Source of the DNA: Norana najaformis
Lineage: Eukaryota; Annelida; Clitellata; Crassiclitellata; Hormogastridae
Assembly: GCA_964023275.1 (NCBI GenBank)
Contig: OZ029922.1
Location: 2,851,034 to 2,915,033, forward strand
Reading direction: 5' to 3'
Length of the DNA stretch: 64,000 nucleotides
The notes below the pieces were generated by a model that worked only from the letters and a program-made list of their open reading frames with translations, searched no databases and was not told the origin of the DNA. A program made the translations under genes and the position numbers. Positions 9,601 through 16,708 of this stretch are shown one piece after another. Each line of letters starts with the position of its first letter. Position 1 is the stretch's first letter.

Positions 9601-11234
9601 CTGATGCTTCGTTAGACAGTTGTGCGGCATAAATACAGATACAGCTCGATTTTACAGCTCCTTTGTATGTATGAATGTATGTATGTACGTATGTATGTAC
9701 GTGTCTATGATCATTAAGTATGTATCATATGTATATGTTTTTTGTTCAAGTGGGATCATATGTATGCGATAAATTACAATAATAAATCAGGAAATCAATA
9801 TATTTTACCTTCCATTTCTGCTTCAACTGTTTCTGAAGATTCGATGTAAATAAAAGGGGTCTTCATCTTCAACTGTTTTGATGGAGAAGAATTCTTTAAG
9901 GCATAAACTACAAAAAATTGTTAGCTTCAAATAGTCATCACTAGTAATTATCATTAGTTAACCAGCACAAACGTCATAGTTTCTTGTCAAAAAAGTTTCC
10001 TAAAGTACATCCTGCACTGAGTGTCAGACACTTAATTCAAAACCTTTCTTCTTTCTTCCAATAATTCTGTAAAAGAATGTCTTTTAGCCTATGGATCTGA
10101 CAAAAGGACTTCAAAAAGGTTGACGCAAGAAGCTCTGTAAAGTAAATAAATGTAAAGCATCCATGTAGGGAAAATGAGCACCAAACAAATCCCAGGGTCC
10201 TGGATATGTCGCCCAGAGCACTGAGGACTTGTCATCTGCTTGCCAGCTTAGACTGATTCAGGGCAAATTTTCCCGAGTTTTCTCTTGTGGGAGATTACGT
10301 TTACCTGATGAAGCACAAATGTTCTAATCAAGTCTTATGACTATTCTATACTGCCATCATAACAATGTTATAACATCAGACATCAATATCATAACATCAG
10401 TCGATGGCACACCTCCGCCTATCCAGTGTTAGTCAATTCGTGGAGAGACAGACTATGGAGATTATGCAGGCTGAAGCACGTAGTGTTTTTAAGCACAGAG
10501 GGGAAAGACAACAAAGACTGAAGAGGTTTCTAAAATACAATATAACTGAAATTTTATCATGCCCTCTTACAAAGTTCAAAAGTGCACACAGTCAACTTTC
10601 AGCCCACATCAGAGCAGTCTGTTAAGTCAACCCTTGAGACAGAGCCATGGGTATAAAGCGTGACTTCGTTTTTTGCCTTGGCATATGAAGGAAATAAGTA
10701 AGGAACACATTTGCTAAAAAGCCAAATGTCCATCAGCTGAGCGAAGAATCGTAGGCATGAATAAGTAAGTGACGGCGGTCAGAAAACAAAGCAAAATGGT
10801 ACAAATAGGTCTCAAGCTGCTTTACGAAAATGAGATTTACAGGCAGCCCAGTTTCTTATTCTTTGTCAAGTAAATTTTATATGAGATCATATGGCCACTC
10901 CTCTCCCTCATCGCCTGATCATTCCACTGACAGTGTAGAGCAGCATTAAATTATTAAATTAAATAATCAATTTAAAGCAGAGTTCACTAGCAGAGTACAA
11001 ATGGACCAGAAATCTTCAAATACTTTCTGTTGTGGTCAGGATTTGAACCCCAACTTTTCTGGCTTGACAGTCACGCATGCAAACCATTAGACTATCACAT
11101 ATCCCTCCAATAAGACTACTTACCACTTTCCAGGTTATCTGAAACAGGGTCACCATTTGCCTGACCCTGCTGTGCATCGGAAGATACAGAGCTTTGTGAG
11201 GAGACAGACTTTGTAGATCGACTGACTGATTGTT
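472..11234 (-). CDS. AKAP10: AKAP10 (D-AKAP2) orthologue, 11 exons, 5' end missing
   Basis: Dual-specificity A-kinase anchoring protein: in vertebrates it tethers PKA RI and RII subunits and carries two RGS homology domains used in endosomal/Rab contacts. Exons on the minus strand: 11234-11124, 9907-9809, 8848-8057, 7431-7248, 5463-5346, 4497-4361, 4134-3990, 3327-3216, 2395-2206, 1061-976, 626-472. All introns are GT-AG and all phases match, giving 708 residues plus stop after a split first codon (human protein about 662). Counting from the first full codon: RGS1 begins near 84 (SKTLEQVLHDKDALPFF), is interrupted by a Ser-rich insert about 125-330, and resumes at SIENDAVVIFSKYLSPD; RGS2 is about 420-550, with YDGKEAQNDAMIIYDK and VESNICRESGPLPDCF; the PKA-binding amphipathic helix is about 673-690 (EEDMAWQVAQKIINDVM). 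The C-terminus ends SAGNS, unlike the PDZ-type end of the human protein. The initiating exon was not found; intron 1 may run into the repeat-rich DNA beyond 11.3 kb. Identity is from recalled family sequence, not a search. Confidence 0.93.
976..1061 (-). CDS. AKAP10: AKAP10 exon J: conserved FGKVTELGQF segment
   Basis: 86 bases, acceptor TTTTGAAG (poor pyrimidine tract), donor GTATTT. It encodes RMKFGKVTELGQFVSDFDPD and then PDRDKKKL, matching the short conserved block between RGS2 and the PKA helix. The split Gly codon with exon I is restored exactly. Confidence 0.92.
1290..1950 (-). mobile_element. Decayed non-LTR retrotransposon 3' end with (GGTGAT)n tail
   Basis: On the minus strand a broken frame reads FAYLRGLI, SEKDFQRKIGCISQAFG and HPIFLYGLESC, typical of the thumb and C-terminal part of non-LTR reverse transcriptases. 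Basic residues and a WRSLVATKWLAS-like end follow. The 3' end runs into the GGT/GAT microsatellite at 1290-1350, which is probably the element's tail. Stops and frameshifts show it is dead. It lies in the intron between AKAP10 exons I and J. Confidence 0.7.
2206..2395 (-). CDS. AKAP10: AKAP10 exon I: linker between RGS2 and the C-terminal region
   Basis: 190 bases, acceptor GTCTTTCAG, donor GTGAGCGG. A Ser-rich start is followed by FAKAINKFSDNMRIDSSLLN, which parallels the region before the conserved Gly-Arg/Lys-Met segment of exon J. Phase 1 in, phase 2 out, consistent with both neighbours. Confidence 0.88.
2637..2712. repeat. (TTA)n microsatellite
   Basis: Imperfect TTA/TAA trinucleotide tract in the AKAP10 intron between exons H and I. 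Confidence 0.9.
2835..3205 (+). mobile_element. Short LINE 3' end, plus strand, intronic
   Basis: CTTGCTTACCCACCACAGC resembles the 3' region of the elements at 11380 and 49090. The segment ends GGTGCTATATAAATGTG followed by ACGATT/ACAATT repeats (3157-3203), the common retroposon tail of this window. The end lies about 12 bases from the donor of AKAP10 exon H. Confidence 0.6.
3216..3327 (-). CDS. AKAP10: AKAP10 exon H: last RGS2 helices
   Basis: 112 bases, acceptor CTTCTTCCAG, donor GTGAGTAC. It encodes VYYPVFLKSEMYTKYVTDLL, matching the final RGS2 helix, then a divergent segment. A LINE 3' tail lies about a dozen bases beyond the donor, in the intron. Confidence 0.92.
3385..3700 (-). mobile_element. 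Intronic SINE-like repeat S1, copy 1 (partial)
   Basis: Shares with 9180-9565 and 10530-11105 the blocks CTTAGCCTCGGCATATGA and CATCGACAGTG-type sequence (as read on plus). It is the shortest copy and lacks a clear tRNA-like head. Bases 3600-3640 add a minus-oriented retroposon tail (TTTATATAGTGCC). Confidence 0.5.
3845..3960. repeat. (CCCA)n/(CCTT)n microsatellite with retroposon tail
   Basis: A CCCA run and a CCTCCCTTCCT-type tract are followed by AAAGGTGCTATATAAATTCC, the shared 3'-end motif in plus orientation. This sits some 30 bases from the donor of AKAP10 exon G. Confidence 0.7.
3990..4134 (-). CDS. AKAP10: AKAP10 exon G: RGS2, continued
   Basis: 145 bases, acceptor GGATTGTAG, donor GTCAGACT (a weaker donor). 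It encodes YISMQATQPVRFDDKVRL, then VESNICRESGPLPDCF and the helix QLPLQLVLQRMEQ. Phase 2 in, phase 0 out. Confidence 0.95.
4225..4345. repeat. TGTATG-type microsatellite
   Basis: Degenerate TGTATGTGTATT repeats between AKAP10 exons F and G. Confidence 0.8.
4361..4497 (-). CDS. AKAP10: AKAP10 exon F: RGS2 core
   Basis: 137 bases, acceptor CATTTCCAG, donor GTAAGTAC. It encodes FMEEEKVRSLLQCFLDLDNF and then YDGKEAQNDAMIIYD, one of the most conserved stretches of the family. The final Lys codon is split with exon G. Confidence 0.95.
4660..5085 (-). mobile_element. L2/CR1-like LINE 3' end in an AKAP10 intron
   Basis: The minus frame includes ILVHNCLSG-like sequence, then DLLVPLVRTTMAQHRRFAVV and PTSWSGLPGDLRLE. 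This is the recognisable C-terminal end of L2/CR1-type reverse transcriptase ORFs. The 3' end has GTGGTGCTTTATGATTACAG. 5' truncated. Confidence 0.75.
5240..5320 (-). mobile_element. Retroposon 3' tail with TGTAATG repeat
   Basis: On plus, TGTAATGTAATG is followed by TTAATACAGCGCCTTTTAAG; read on minus this is a GCGC core, AT-rich stretch and (CATTA)n tail. It lies in the intron just past exon E of AKAP10. Confidence 0.55.
5346..5463 (-). CDS. AKAP10: AKAP10 exon E: end of RGS1 and start of RGS2
   Basis: 118 bases, acceptor TGTTTTACAG, donor GTATGG. It encodes YFSEFLQSLFYVKHQIDIL, the last RGS1 helix, then LVDILYNDTALSYFTE, the first RGS2 helix. Phase 2 in, phase 0 out. Confidence 0.93.
5670..6125 (-). 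mobile_element. L2-like LINE 3' end, family R1, copy 1
   Basis: Read on minus it matches 24335-24592 almost base for base: CCAGTCCAGAAGCTTTGC, GGTCCCACCTGCTGGAA, then GCACTTTATAAGTCTTAAA and a CAATTAC tail. It encodes the same C-terminal RT block (RSFAYVGPTCWNRL-like). 5' truncated. Confidence 0.8.
6335..6405. repeat. Short tandem repeat (ACAAAACTAAACTAT)n
   Basis: About three imperfect copies of a CTGTACAAAACTAAACTATA-type unit in the intron between AKAP10 exons D and E. Confidence 0.75.
6735..7200. repeat. ~35-bp minisatellite next to AKAP10 exon D
   Basis: Units of the type AGCTATAAGGAGGTTCCAG plus NATAATTACTTTC recur about seven times between 6960 and 7200, with more degenerate copies back to about 6735. 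The array ends about 48 bases from the donor of exon D (7248). Confidence 0.85.
7248..7431 (-). CDS. AKAP10: AKAP10 exon D: RGS1 second half
   Basis: 184 bases, acceptor TTTTTGCAG, donor GTACGTG. It encodes IENDAVVIFSKYLSPD, then RICHEDGTVDPSCFENCQQY, then VFELMQTQ: the C-terminal helices of RGS1 in the expected order. Exon C supplies the first base of a Ser codon, giving K-S-IENDAV at the junction as in vertebrates. Confidence 0.93.
7895..8052. repeat. (CAC CAC CAA)n microsatellite at the donor of AKAP10 exon C
   Basis: Trinucleotide CAC/CAA/CAT tract of about 150 bases starting within five bases of the exon C donor. It gives open frames (poly-His on plus, Val/Gly on minus) that are not coding. 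Confidence 0.9.
8057..8848 (-). CDS. AKAP10: AKAP10 exon C: RGS1 first half and Ser-rich insert
   Basis: The largest exon, 792 bases. Its start, SPGKKRPLRSSQLSKTLEQ, runs into the first helices of RGS1 (DKDALPFFIQFMESHGAANL, then VKFWLDADTFK), close to the vertebrate protein. The following ~200 residues are Ser/Gly/Pro-rich and poorly conserved, at the place where family members also carry a long insertion inside RGS1. The donor AAAA/GTGAGC is followed at once by a GGTGGT-type microsatellite, which stays open for a further 40 codons. The exon ends at 8057 because only then does the split Ser codon join to exon D. Confidence 0.92.
8880..9065 (+). mobile_element. tRNA-derived SINE, family S6, copy 1
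   Basis: A tRNA-like head with a B-box-like GCGGGTTTGAGCCTGC is followed by GACCTTGGGCATGCTG and a tail CAATAAGCGCAATAAATAA. The body and tail match 58255-58425 and 61590-61755. Confidence 0.65.
9180..9565 (-). mobile_element. Intronic SINE S1, copy 2, with tRNA-like head
   Basis: On minus, the head reads CAGTCTAGTGGTTACTGTG then GGGGTTCAAATTGCC (A-box and B-box-like). The body has the TGTCAGTGGGAAGAAAAGG block and ends AGGAAATGAAGTCGCTAATG. It resembles the copies at 3385 and 10530 and has the same orientation as AKAP10. Confidence 0.65.
9660..9705. repeat. (TATG)n microsatellite
   Basis: GTATGTATG repeats with single-base interruptions. Confidence 0.85.
9809..9907 (-). CDS. AKAP10: AKAP10 exon B: linker before RGS1
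   Basis: 99 bases, acceptor TTTTTTGTAG and donor GTAAAATA, phase 1 in and 1 out. It encodes a Lys/Ser segment followed by an acidic tail (TPFIYIESSETVEAEME) that leads into exon C. No domain is visible. Support is from splice sites and phase continuity. Confidence 0.8.
10530..11105 (-). mobile_element. Intronic SINE S1, copy 3 (longest)
   Basis: On minus, GATAGTCTAATGGTTTGCAT followed by TTGGGGTTCAAATCC forms a convincing A-box/B-box pair. The body includes CACTGTCAGTGGAATGATC and CATATGCCAAGGC, shared with the other two copies. Confidence 0.65.
11124..11234 (-). CDS. AKAP10: AKAP10 exon A (first exon seen): N-terminal Ser/Gln-rich region
   Basis: 111 bases between a polypyrimidine acceptor ending TTTTAG and donor GTAAGTAG. 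It enters in phase 1 and leaves one base. It encodes 36 full codons rich in Ser and Gln (SVSRSTKSVSSQSSVSSD and onward), with no known domain, as in the poorly conserved N-terminus of the family. It carries no start codon, so at least one more exon lies upstream. Weak conservation makes this the least certain exon, but the phase fit to the next one is exact. Confidence 0.75.
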
Positions 11235-11325
11235 CTAAAAGTACAAAGCTTCCATTCAGTAACCTCACTTGCTCCTACTTGCTATTGATGTTATGACAAT
11301 GACTATGAATTGCTACAACTATTAC

Positions 11326-11357
11326 TACCACCAATAATTAATTAGTTATTGGTGGTA
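11326..11357. repeat. Perfect 12-bp inverted repeat
   Basis: TACCACCAATAA and TTATTGGTGGTA flank an 8-base loop. A likely hairpin of unknown role, upstream of the last AKAP10 exon seen. Confidence 0.8.
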
Positions 11358-11379
11358 ATTAATTATAGCTCTAAACTTA

Positions 11380-11570
11380 AGACTTCTCTTCAAACTTGCT
11401 TACCCACTGTAGGTAGCATGGCTTCTGGTTTCTCCAACCTATCGGAATTCGACCTGGCTTCTCTAACAGATGACGATTTTTTTACTGCGATTTTGACTTG
11501 AAACGATCTTGTGCATTATGATAACGCTCTATAGAAGTCTTTAGATTAGATTAGATTTAAAGGCAGTTTA
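11380..11570 (+). mobile_element. LINE 3' end, family R2, with ATTAG tail
   Basis: CTTAAGACTTCTCTTCAAAC (an LKT-LF-type C-terminal RT remnant), CTTGCTTACCCACTGTAGG and CTTGAAACGATCTTGTGC are followed by CGCTCTATAGAAGTC and TTAGATTAGATT. The same 3' region occurs at 46495, 49090, 55745 and 57275. Confidence 0.7.
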
Positions 11571-11579
11571 TTATTTGAT

Positions 11580-12832
11580 AATTGCAGTGAAACACAAAGT
11601 CAGCTGCACAGCAATTTCAATTACTTGTGCCAAACAACTTTCATTCGTTCACAGCATTTACTCTATACCCACCTCTTTATTGAAGGACTGTGCATCTGTC
11701 TTTGTCCCAATCATTACCAAAATATTCAACCTCTCCTTATCTACTGGTACTTCCCCCTCCTTTTCAAAAGCTCTCTTGTAGCCTCTCTTCTCAATACATC
11801 TTCTCTTGACAAGGAAATCCTATCAAATTACCGGCCTCTTTCTAACCTGACTTTCATCTCCAAATTAACTGAACAGTTTGTCCTCTCTCGGATCAATGAC
11901 TATTTAGCTTCCAACTCCCTCCTTAACCGACACCAGTCTGGTGTAACTAAATGCCACTCAACTGAAACTCTGCTCACATCTCTCTGCAACAAGCTTGTTT
12001 CTGCCATTTCTCATCAACAGGTTTCTTGTCTCTGTCTCCCTGATATCTCAGCAGCCTTCGACATCATAGATCACAATATCTTATTCCACCTACTTTCAAC
12101 TTGGTTTGGTTTTGCTGGCACTGCTCTCCTATGGATACAGTCTTATCTCTCCTGCCGCTCCTTCAATATTAAAACTTCGGAAGCCTCTTCTCAATCATGC
12201 CATCTCGCTTGTGGAGTTCTGCAAGGCTCCGTTCTTAACCTCTCCTGTTTTTCCTGTACACTATCCCACTCAGTTCACTCATTAAAGCATCCTCAGCTGA
12301 CCATCATCTCTATGCTGATGACACCCGACTATTCAGCTCTTTCACTCTGAACTGTTTCAACGAGTCTTTAGATCATCTTATTCACGTGGTTAAACAAATC
12401 TCCTCTTGGACGATATCTAACCTCTTGTGCCTGAACCCACCCAAAACTAAATTCATACTTTCTGGCCTACGTGACCAGCTCAAGAAAATTCCTGACCCCT
12501 CTATCTCCCTCAGCCTGGACTCTGCCTCTACCCCCTTTAACACTGACTCTTCTGTCCGCAATTATTCCACCAAAATCTCGCTTCTTCTGATCGTATCACC
12601 CATCTTTTCTGCTCTAGCTTTATGCATATCCACAACCTTCACAGAATCCACCCTATGCATCTACCATTGCCACATCCATAGTCCACATAAAACTTGACTA
12701 CTGCAATTCAATTTTCCTCAATGTAGACGCAGCCCAGCTAAACTGCCTTCAAGCTTTGTAAAGCACCCTAGAAGTAGCATGCTACTAACGATGCTACATA
12801 AATTGTCGTAATTATAATTACAATTACAAACA
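11580..12832 (+). mobile_element. L2/CR1-like LINE with decayed reverse transcriptase
   Basis: Three overlapping broken frames cover an RT domain: IPTSLLKDCASVFVPIITKI, YRPLSNLTFISKLTE, HQSGVTKCHSTETLL, DISAAFDIIDHNIL (motif A), GVLQGSVL (motif B), then in a shifted frame a YADDT catalytic motif near 12313, then ISNLLCLNPPKTKFIL. There is a frameshift near 12236. The C-terminal end is deleted after about 12720, where the 3' UTR begins (GCTACATAAATTGTCG plus an AATTACAATTAC tail to 12832). The same 3' end is seen inverted at 57178-57240. It abuts, and probably interrupts, the gypsy element. Confidence 0.88.
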
Positions 12833-12837
12833 AACTC

Positions 12838-13365
12838 CCACTGCAAAAGGGATGCATCCGTCTGAATAATAAAAGGCTTCTGAAAGTCAGGTGCAACAAA
12901 AAGTTGAGAACTACTCAAAGCTTGTTTTAACTTAACAAAAGCCTCATATGCCTTACCATGAAGTTTATGATCCAATAAAGATTTGCCCTTAGTTAACTCC
13001 TTTAAAGGCAACACAATATTTGCCTAATCAGGAATGAATGACCTGTAATACTCTGCCAAACCCAGAAACTGTCTGAGTTTCTTCTTGGTGGTTGGTCGTG
13101 GGATATTCTGAATAGCAGTTATTTTGTCCTGATCTACTTCCTTAATCTCAGAACCAAGCAAATGACCAAGCCATTTAACTCTAGGCTTACAAAACACGCA
13201 TTTAGCAACTTTCAGTGTCAATCCAGAACAACTAACTGAAGCTAAAACACCTTCCAAATGCTTTAAATGATCTTCCCAAGATCTAGAATAAACAGCAAAG
13301 TCATCAAGGTAAGCATCTGCATAATCAACATGAGGTTCTAAAGTCTAAAATCATCGGAAAACTCG
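12838..13365 (-). pseudogene. Ty3/gypsy pol fragment: RT C-terminus and start of RNase H
   Basis: On minus: AYLDDFAVYSRSWEDHLKHL contains the RT catalytic YLDD; then VKWLGHLLGS and KKLRQFLGLAEYYRSFIPD (RT thumb), then AFVKLKQALSSSQLFVAPDF and IIQTDASL at the start of RNase H, where it is cut off by the LINE at 12832. A frame break separates the pieces at about 13020. RNase H and integrase are absent. Non-functional. Confidence 0.88.
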
Positions 13366-13439
13366 GTTACCGTAAACGAATTCACTTCTCGGAAATCACA
13401 ACATAATCTAAGACTTTAACCATCAGCTTTTTTCACACA

Positions 13440-14140
13440 AACAATAGGATGAGCCCATGGACTATTTGACTCCTCAATCAGTCCATCATCCAACAGTTGA
13501 CTGATTTGGCGGTCAACCTCCTGTTTAAAAAGTTGGGGGATTCTATAAGGCTTCTGTCTCTGTGGACAGACTTCCCCTTGCAAGTGGATCGAATGAGTTC
13601 CAACCTTGCATAATCCCGTTGGTCATCAAACACTGATGCAAATTTCTTTAAAATGCCCTTTAACTGATTTTGGTGCTCCACACTCAAAAGTTTTAGGTCA
13701 TTCTGATCCAACGCAGTTGTCCAATCCTTTGCATCAATGAAGTTATTTTCAGGTTGATACTCGACATGCCCAAAATCTTCCTCCCCTTCACATATTAAAC
13801 CAACTGCACTAACCATTGGGTTACACTGTCTCAAGTAGTTAGCATGCATGGTTCTTTCACTTCCATCTGGCAACTGATCCTTCCTCATCAATTCAGCTGC
13901 CTTGACCAGTTGTCCTGTATTATCCAACTCATCTACATCATCAACTACATACTCTATAATAACCTCATTGGAATTCTCGTCTTTACTTAATTCTACAACC
14001 ATATGCTCCTCATCTGACCTATACTCAACCTGTATCACCTCTCTTACACCTAAGCTGTCATATTTATCTGGAGATAATTCAGTGTCAGTCACCAAACCAA
14101 CATCACCTGTCCCCTGGCTCTGTTTCAGAGCTTTTTAATC
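13440..14140 (-). pseudogene. Ty3/gypsy pol fragment: protease-RT linker and RT N-terminus
   Basis: A 205-residue open stretch ends in the RT N-terminus. A frameshift near 13500 continues it as QISQLLDDGLIEESNSPWAH, the classical opening of gypsy RT. From there the frame reaches only about 13370 before jumping to the YLDD region. Most of the palm, motifs A and B (about 100 residues), is therefore missing. Internal deletion, dead copy. Confidence 0.82.
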
Positions 14141-14250
14141 ATCTAAAGACAACAGACATTCTGTATCAGAAGTAAGTCCATTAGTCACAGCACAAGTCAA
14201 CATCACTGCCACCTTATTAGATCCTCTTTCAATCAACATACATGGCAAAT

Positions 14251-14493
14251 TTAGAATATCCACTTTGCTAGGTATTCCAAATGCCCCCCCCCCCCCGTAA
14301 TTTCACTTTTCCCCACAGGTTGACTGCCAATGACAACCTTAGGTAACAACCTTTCGTTTATGACAGTAATTTCACTGCCTGAATCCAACAAAGCATCACA
14401 CTGTACATTGCCAATAGATAATTCCATCCTGGGTATGCAAGATAAAGTTAGACCCTTGTTAACTACAGACACTTTCTCAGCAGCTACTTCCAC
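14251..14493 (-). pseudogene. Ty3/gypsy aspartic protease fragment
   Basis: LSIGNVQCDALLDSGSEITV carries the retropepsin DSG active-site motif (DSGSEITV in place of DTGA). The frame is disturbed by a homopolymer C run at 14284-14297 (poly-G on this strand), after which the match to the family is lost. Confidence 0.8.
14284..14297. repeat. Poly-C run of 14
   Basis: Uninterrupted C homopolymer within the gypsy protease. It could be a true mutation or an assembly length error. Confidence 0.85.
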
Positions 14494-15230
14494 AGAGTAA
14501 ACAAAAAGCCTAATTCCAAATCAACCTCTTCCTCTTTCTTCCATTCTTCTCTCTTTTTCCTGAGTTCAGAGAACAAATTCAGATTCTCTAAAATAATCAT
14601 AAGGACCATACACCACTTCCCAAGGATTACAAAAACCTCACATTCAAACCACTTCTCCTCCTCGTCCTTTTCAACCAAAATACGACTCATATTTGCCTCC
14701 CTTACCTCATCCTCCACCACCATATGACCGACCTTTGCCTCAGATGCTTGAAATTTTTTACTAGTATTTCTAGGACTACTGGCTTTCAAGCGCTGGTCAG
14801 AAGAACAGAGGTAACACTTGGGTTGCTCAGATTTTCCTCCCATTTCCCCTTTGTTCATTCCCACAGTATTCCTTCTTCCTTTTATGTTAAACTTTGGAAA
14901 ACTGGGTTTCTTCTCAACCTCTTTCGTATCCTCTTGACATTTTTGAAAAGGTTTTCTTTCCTCAAATTTTGATGGAAATTTGTAACACGTGTCCTTGAAA
15001 TTTGGATTCTCAGACATGTTTACCGAAAAAATGTCCATAAGCTCAGTCAAATGAATTGGATCAAGCCACCCCTCGCCCTCTTTGGCCACAACATGAGACA
15101 TAACTACACAAGACATACACTCTTTCATCCTGTCTGCCACTGATAAGTCTTGGAGTTTCTGAAATGTATTAACCTCCCTGGACTCAAGGTAAAATCTGAG
15201 ATAGGTAGAGAGTCTTGTTGCAAATTGCAT
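14484..15230 (-). pseudogene. Ty3/gypsy gag: capsid C-terminus and nucleocapsid
   Basis: FYLESREVNTFQKLQDL and ADRMKECMSCVVMSHV fit the C-terminal domain of gypsy capsid. CYLCSSDQR near the end is a degenerate CCHC zinc knuckle that has lost its His/Cys half. Lys/Glu-rich linkers surround it. The N-terminal part of capsid continues in another frame at 15259-15519. Confidence 0.78.
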
Positions 15231-15258
15231 CCATGACTCCGTACCAGACTTTTCAGCT

Positions 15259-15930
15259 TTAACAATACTGCTGTGGTGTCAACCTAAACTCACGCAACAA
15301 AGCAGCTTTCAAATTTGCATATGTGCTTATCTGATCAGCTGGAAGTCTTCTTACCAACTTCTTAGCTTTCTCAGACAAGAATGGCATTAAAAGAGCACAT
15401 TTCAAATCTTCTGGAACCTGATACAATGCTAACATGCTTTCAACAGATTCAATATACAAAGGTAATTCAACTTCTTCTGCAGGCATCTTATGTAAAAAAC
15501 ATTCTTTAGAACATCCCAAATTTCTTTAGTTTCGTACCTGCTGATGCTTCTTCCTGGGTCTTTCTCTTTCTCTCACTGCTTCATCTCTAACCATCTTTTG
15601 TCCACGAAACTGTTGATCCAACATTTCTCTCTGCCACTCCATTTGCTCTTTTCTCATTCTTTCTTCTCTCTCTATCATCATTTCCATCTGCTCTTTCTTT
15701 GCCCTTTCTTCTCTTCCCATTATCATTTGCATCATCTCAACCATTGTCATCTCCTTCACCAATTTTTTAGGCAACGAGCCCTCTTTAAAACCCTTAGCCA
15801 CTAGGCAAAATTCAACAAGTTGCTCTTTCTCTAGCTCAACTACAGCTGCAACATCAGAGCCAGCTTGAGCTAAAATCCCTATTAAAGCGTCCTTACTATA
15901 CCGTTTTAGTTTTTCCCTCTCTTCTTCCAT
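15259..15930 (-). pseudogene. Ty3/gypsy gag: N-terminal coiled coil and capsid start
   Basis: Starts at ATG 15930 with MEEEREKLKRYSKDALIGIL, then a long Met/Glu/Arg-rich coiled coil (EEMMIEREERMRKEQMEWQ-like) to about 15530. A frameshift near 15520 leads to ELPLYIESVESMLALYQVPE, SEKAKKLVRRLPADQIS and LLREFRLTPQQY, characteristic of gypsy capsid. The coiled-coil part is duplicated at 21215-21834. Confidence 0.83.
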
Positions 15931-16504
15931 GGCTTCAAATTACAGGCAAATTACACAAAAATAATACTGTACAGTCAAGACCACTGGAACTTGAACTGGA
16001 ACTTGGCTGGAACCACAACTTGACTTCAACCAACATTCACTGGAACAGTCCATTTGTGAATGGAAAGTCCATTAACCGGAAAGTCAAAGGCACACGAACC
16101 AAACAGCTGGAACAGTTGTTGTCCGTCGTCACACACTGGAACGCCTTCATCGTCTGAAACCCTCAGAATTGCTCTAGAATTCGTCCGATAGAAGAGGCAA
16201 ATAGCCGACTCACCGTCCGCCACTTCAAAACCAGCCTGAATTGACCTCTCCAGCCACCGTCTTCTAACACGTGAAATCACCTCACGCCGACGACTGAGCC
16301 CAGAAGACCGATTCCACAGTGTTGCTCGACATCACCTTTTTTGACTAATTCCGCAACTCGAATCGAAAACAGTTTACCGAGCAGTGTGGCACAATGCCCA
16401 ATACCCGTCAAGTTATTCACTTTGGCTCCGTCTCCAAGCACCGTCTGACTTATTCTTCCGAACTTTTCTCCCCAACTTCCGACTGAACTGCACGACCGAA
16501 TTTC

Positions 16505-16660
16505 TATCCTGGTCACGGCACCAAAATGTCGCGAGCTAGTCGCAAAGTCAGAGTTCAGAAATAAGTCAACACAATAACTTTTCACGCATTTCTTCTTCTC
16601 ATTGTGCAATCTCAAAACGCCATAACTCGAGTCTCCCTCTAGACTGTCAACCTGCCCCTT
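16505..16660 (-). other. Candidate LTR 3' boundary and primer binding site of the gypsy element
   Basis: On minus, GCGACA is followed by TTT and TGGTGCCGTGACCAGGAT. A terminal CA (16528-16527) just before a TGG-initiated GC-rich motif fits an LTR end plus tRNA primer binding site, and it lies about 580 bases upstream of the gag ATG, as expected. The other LTR boundary is not resolved; the DNA towards 16708 runs into the satellite. Confidence 0.55.
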
Positions 16661-16708
16661 GTATATGAAATTTAGTAAGTAAGTGGGACCTGCCCACCCC
16701 TTGGTCCT

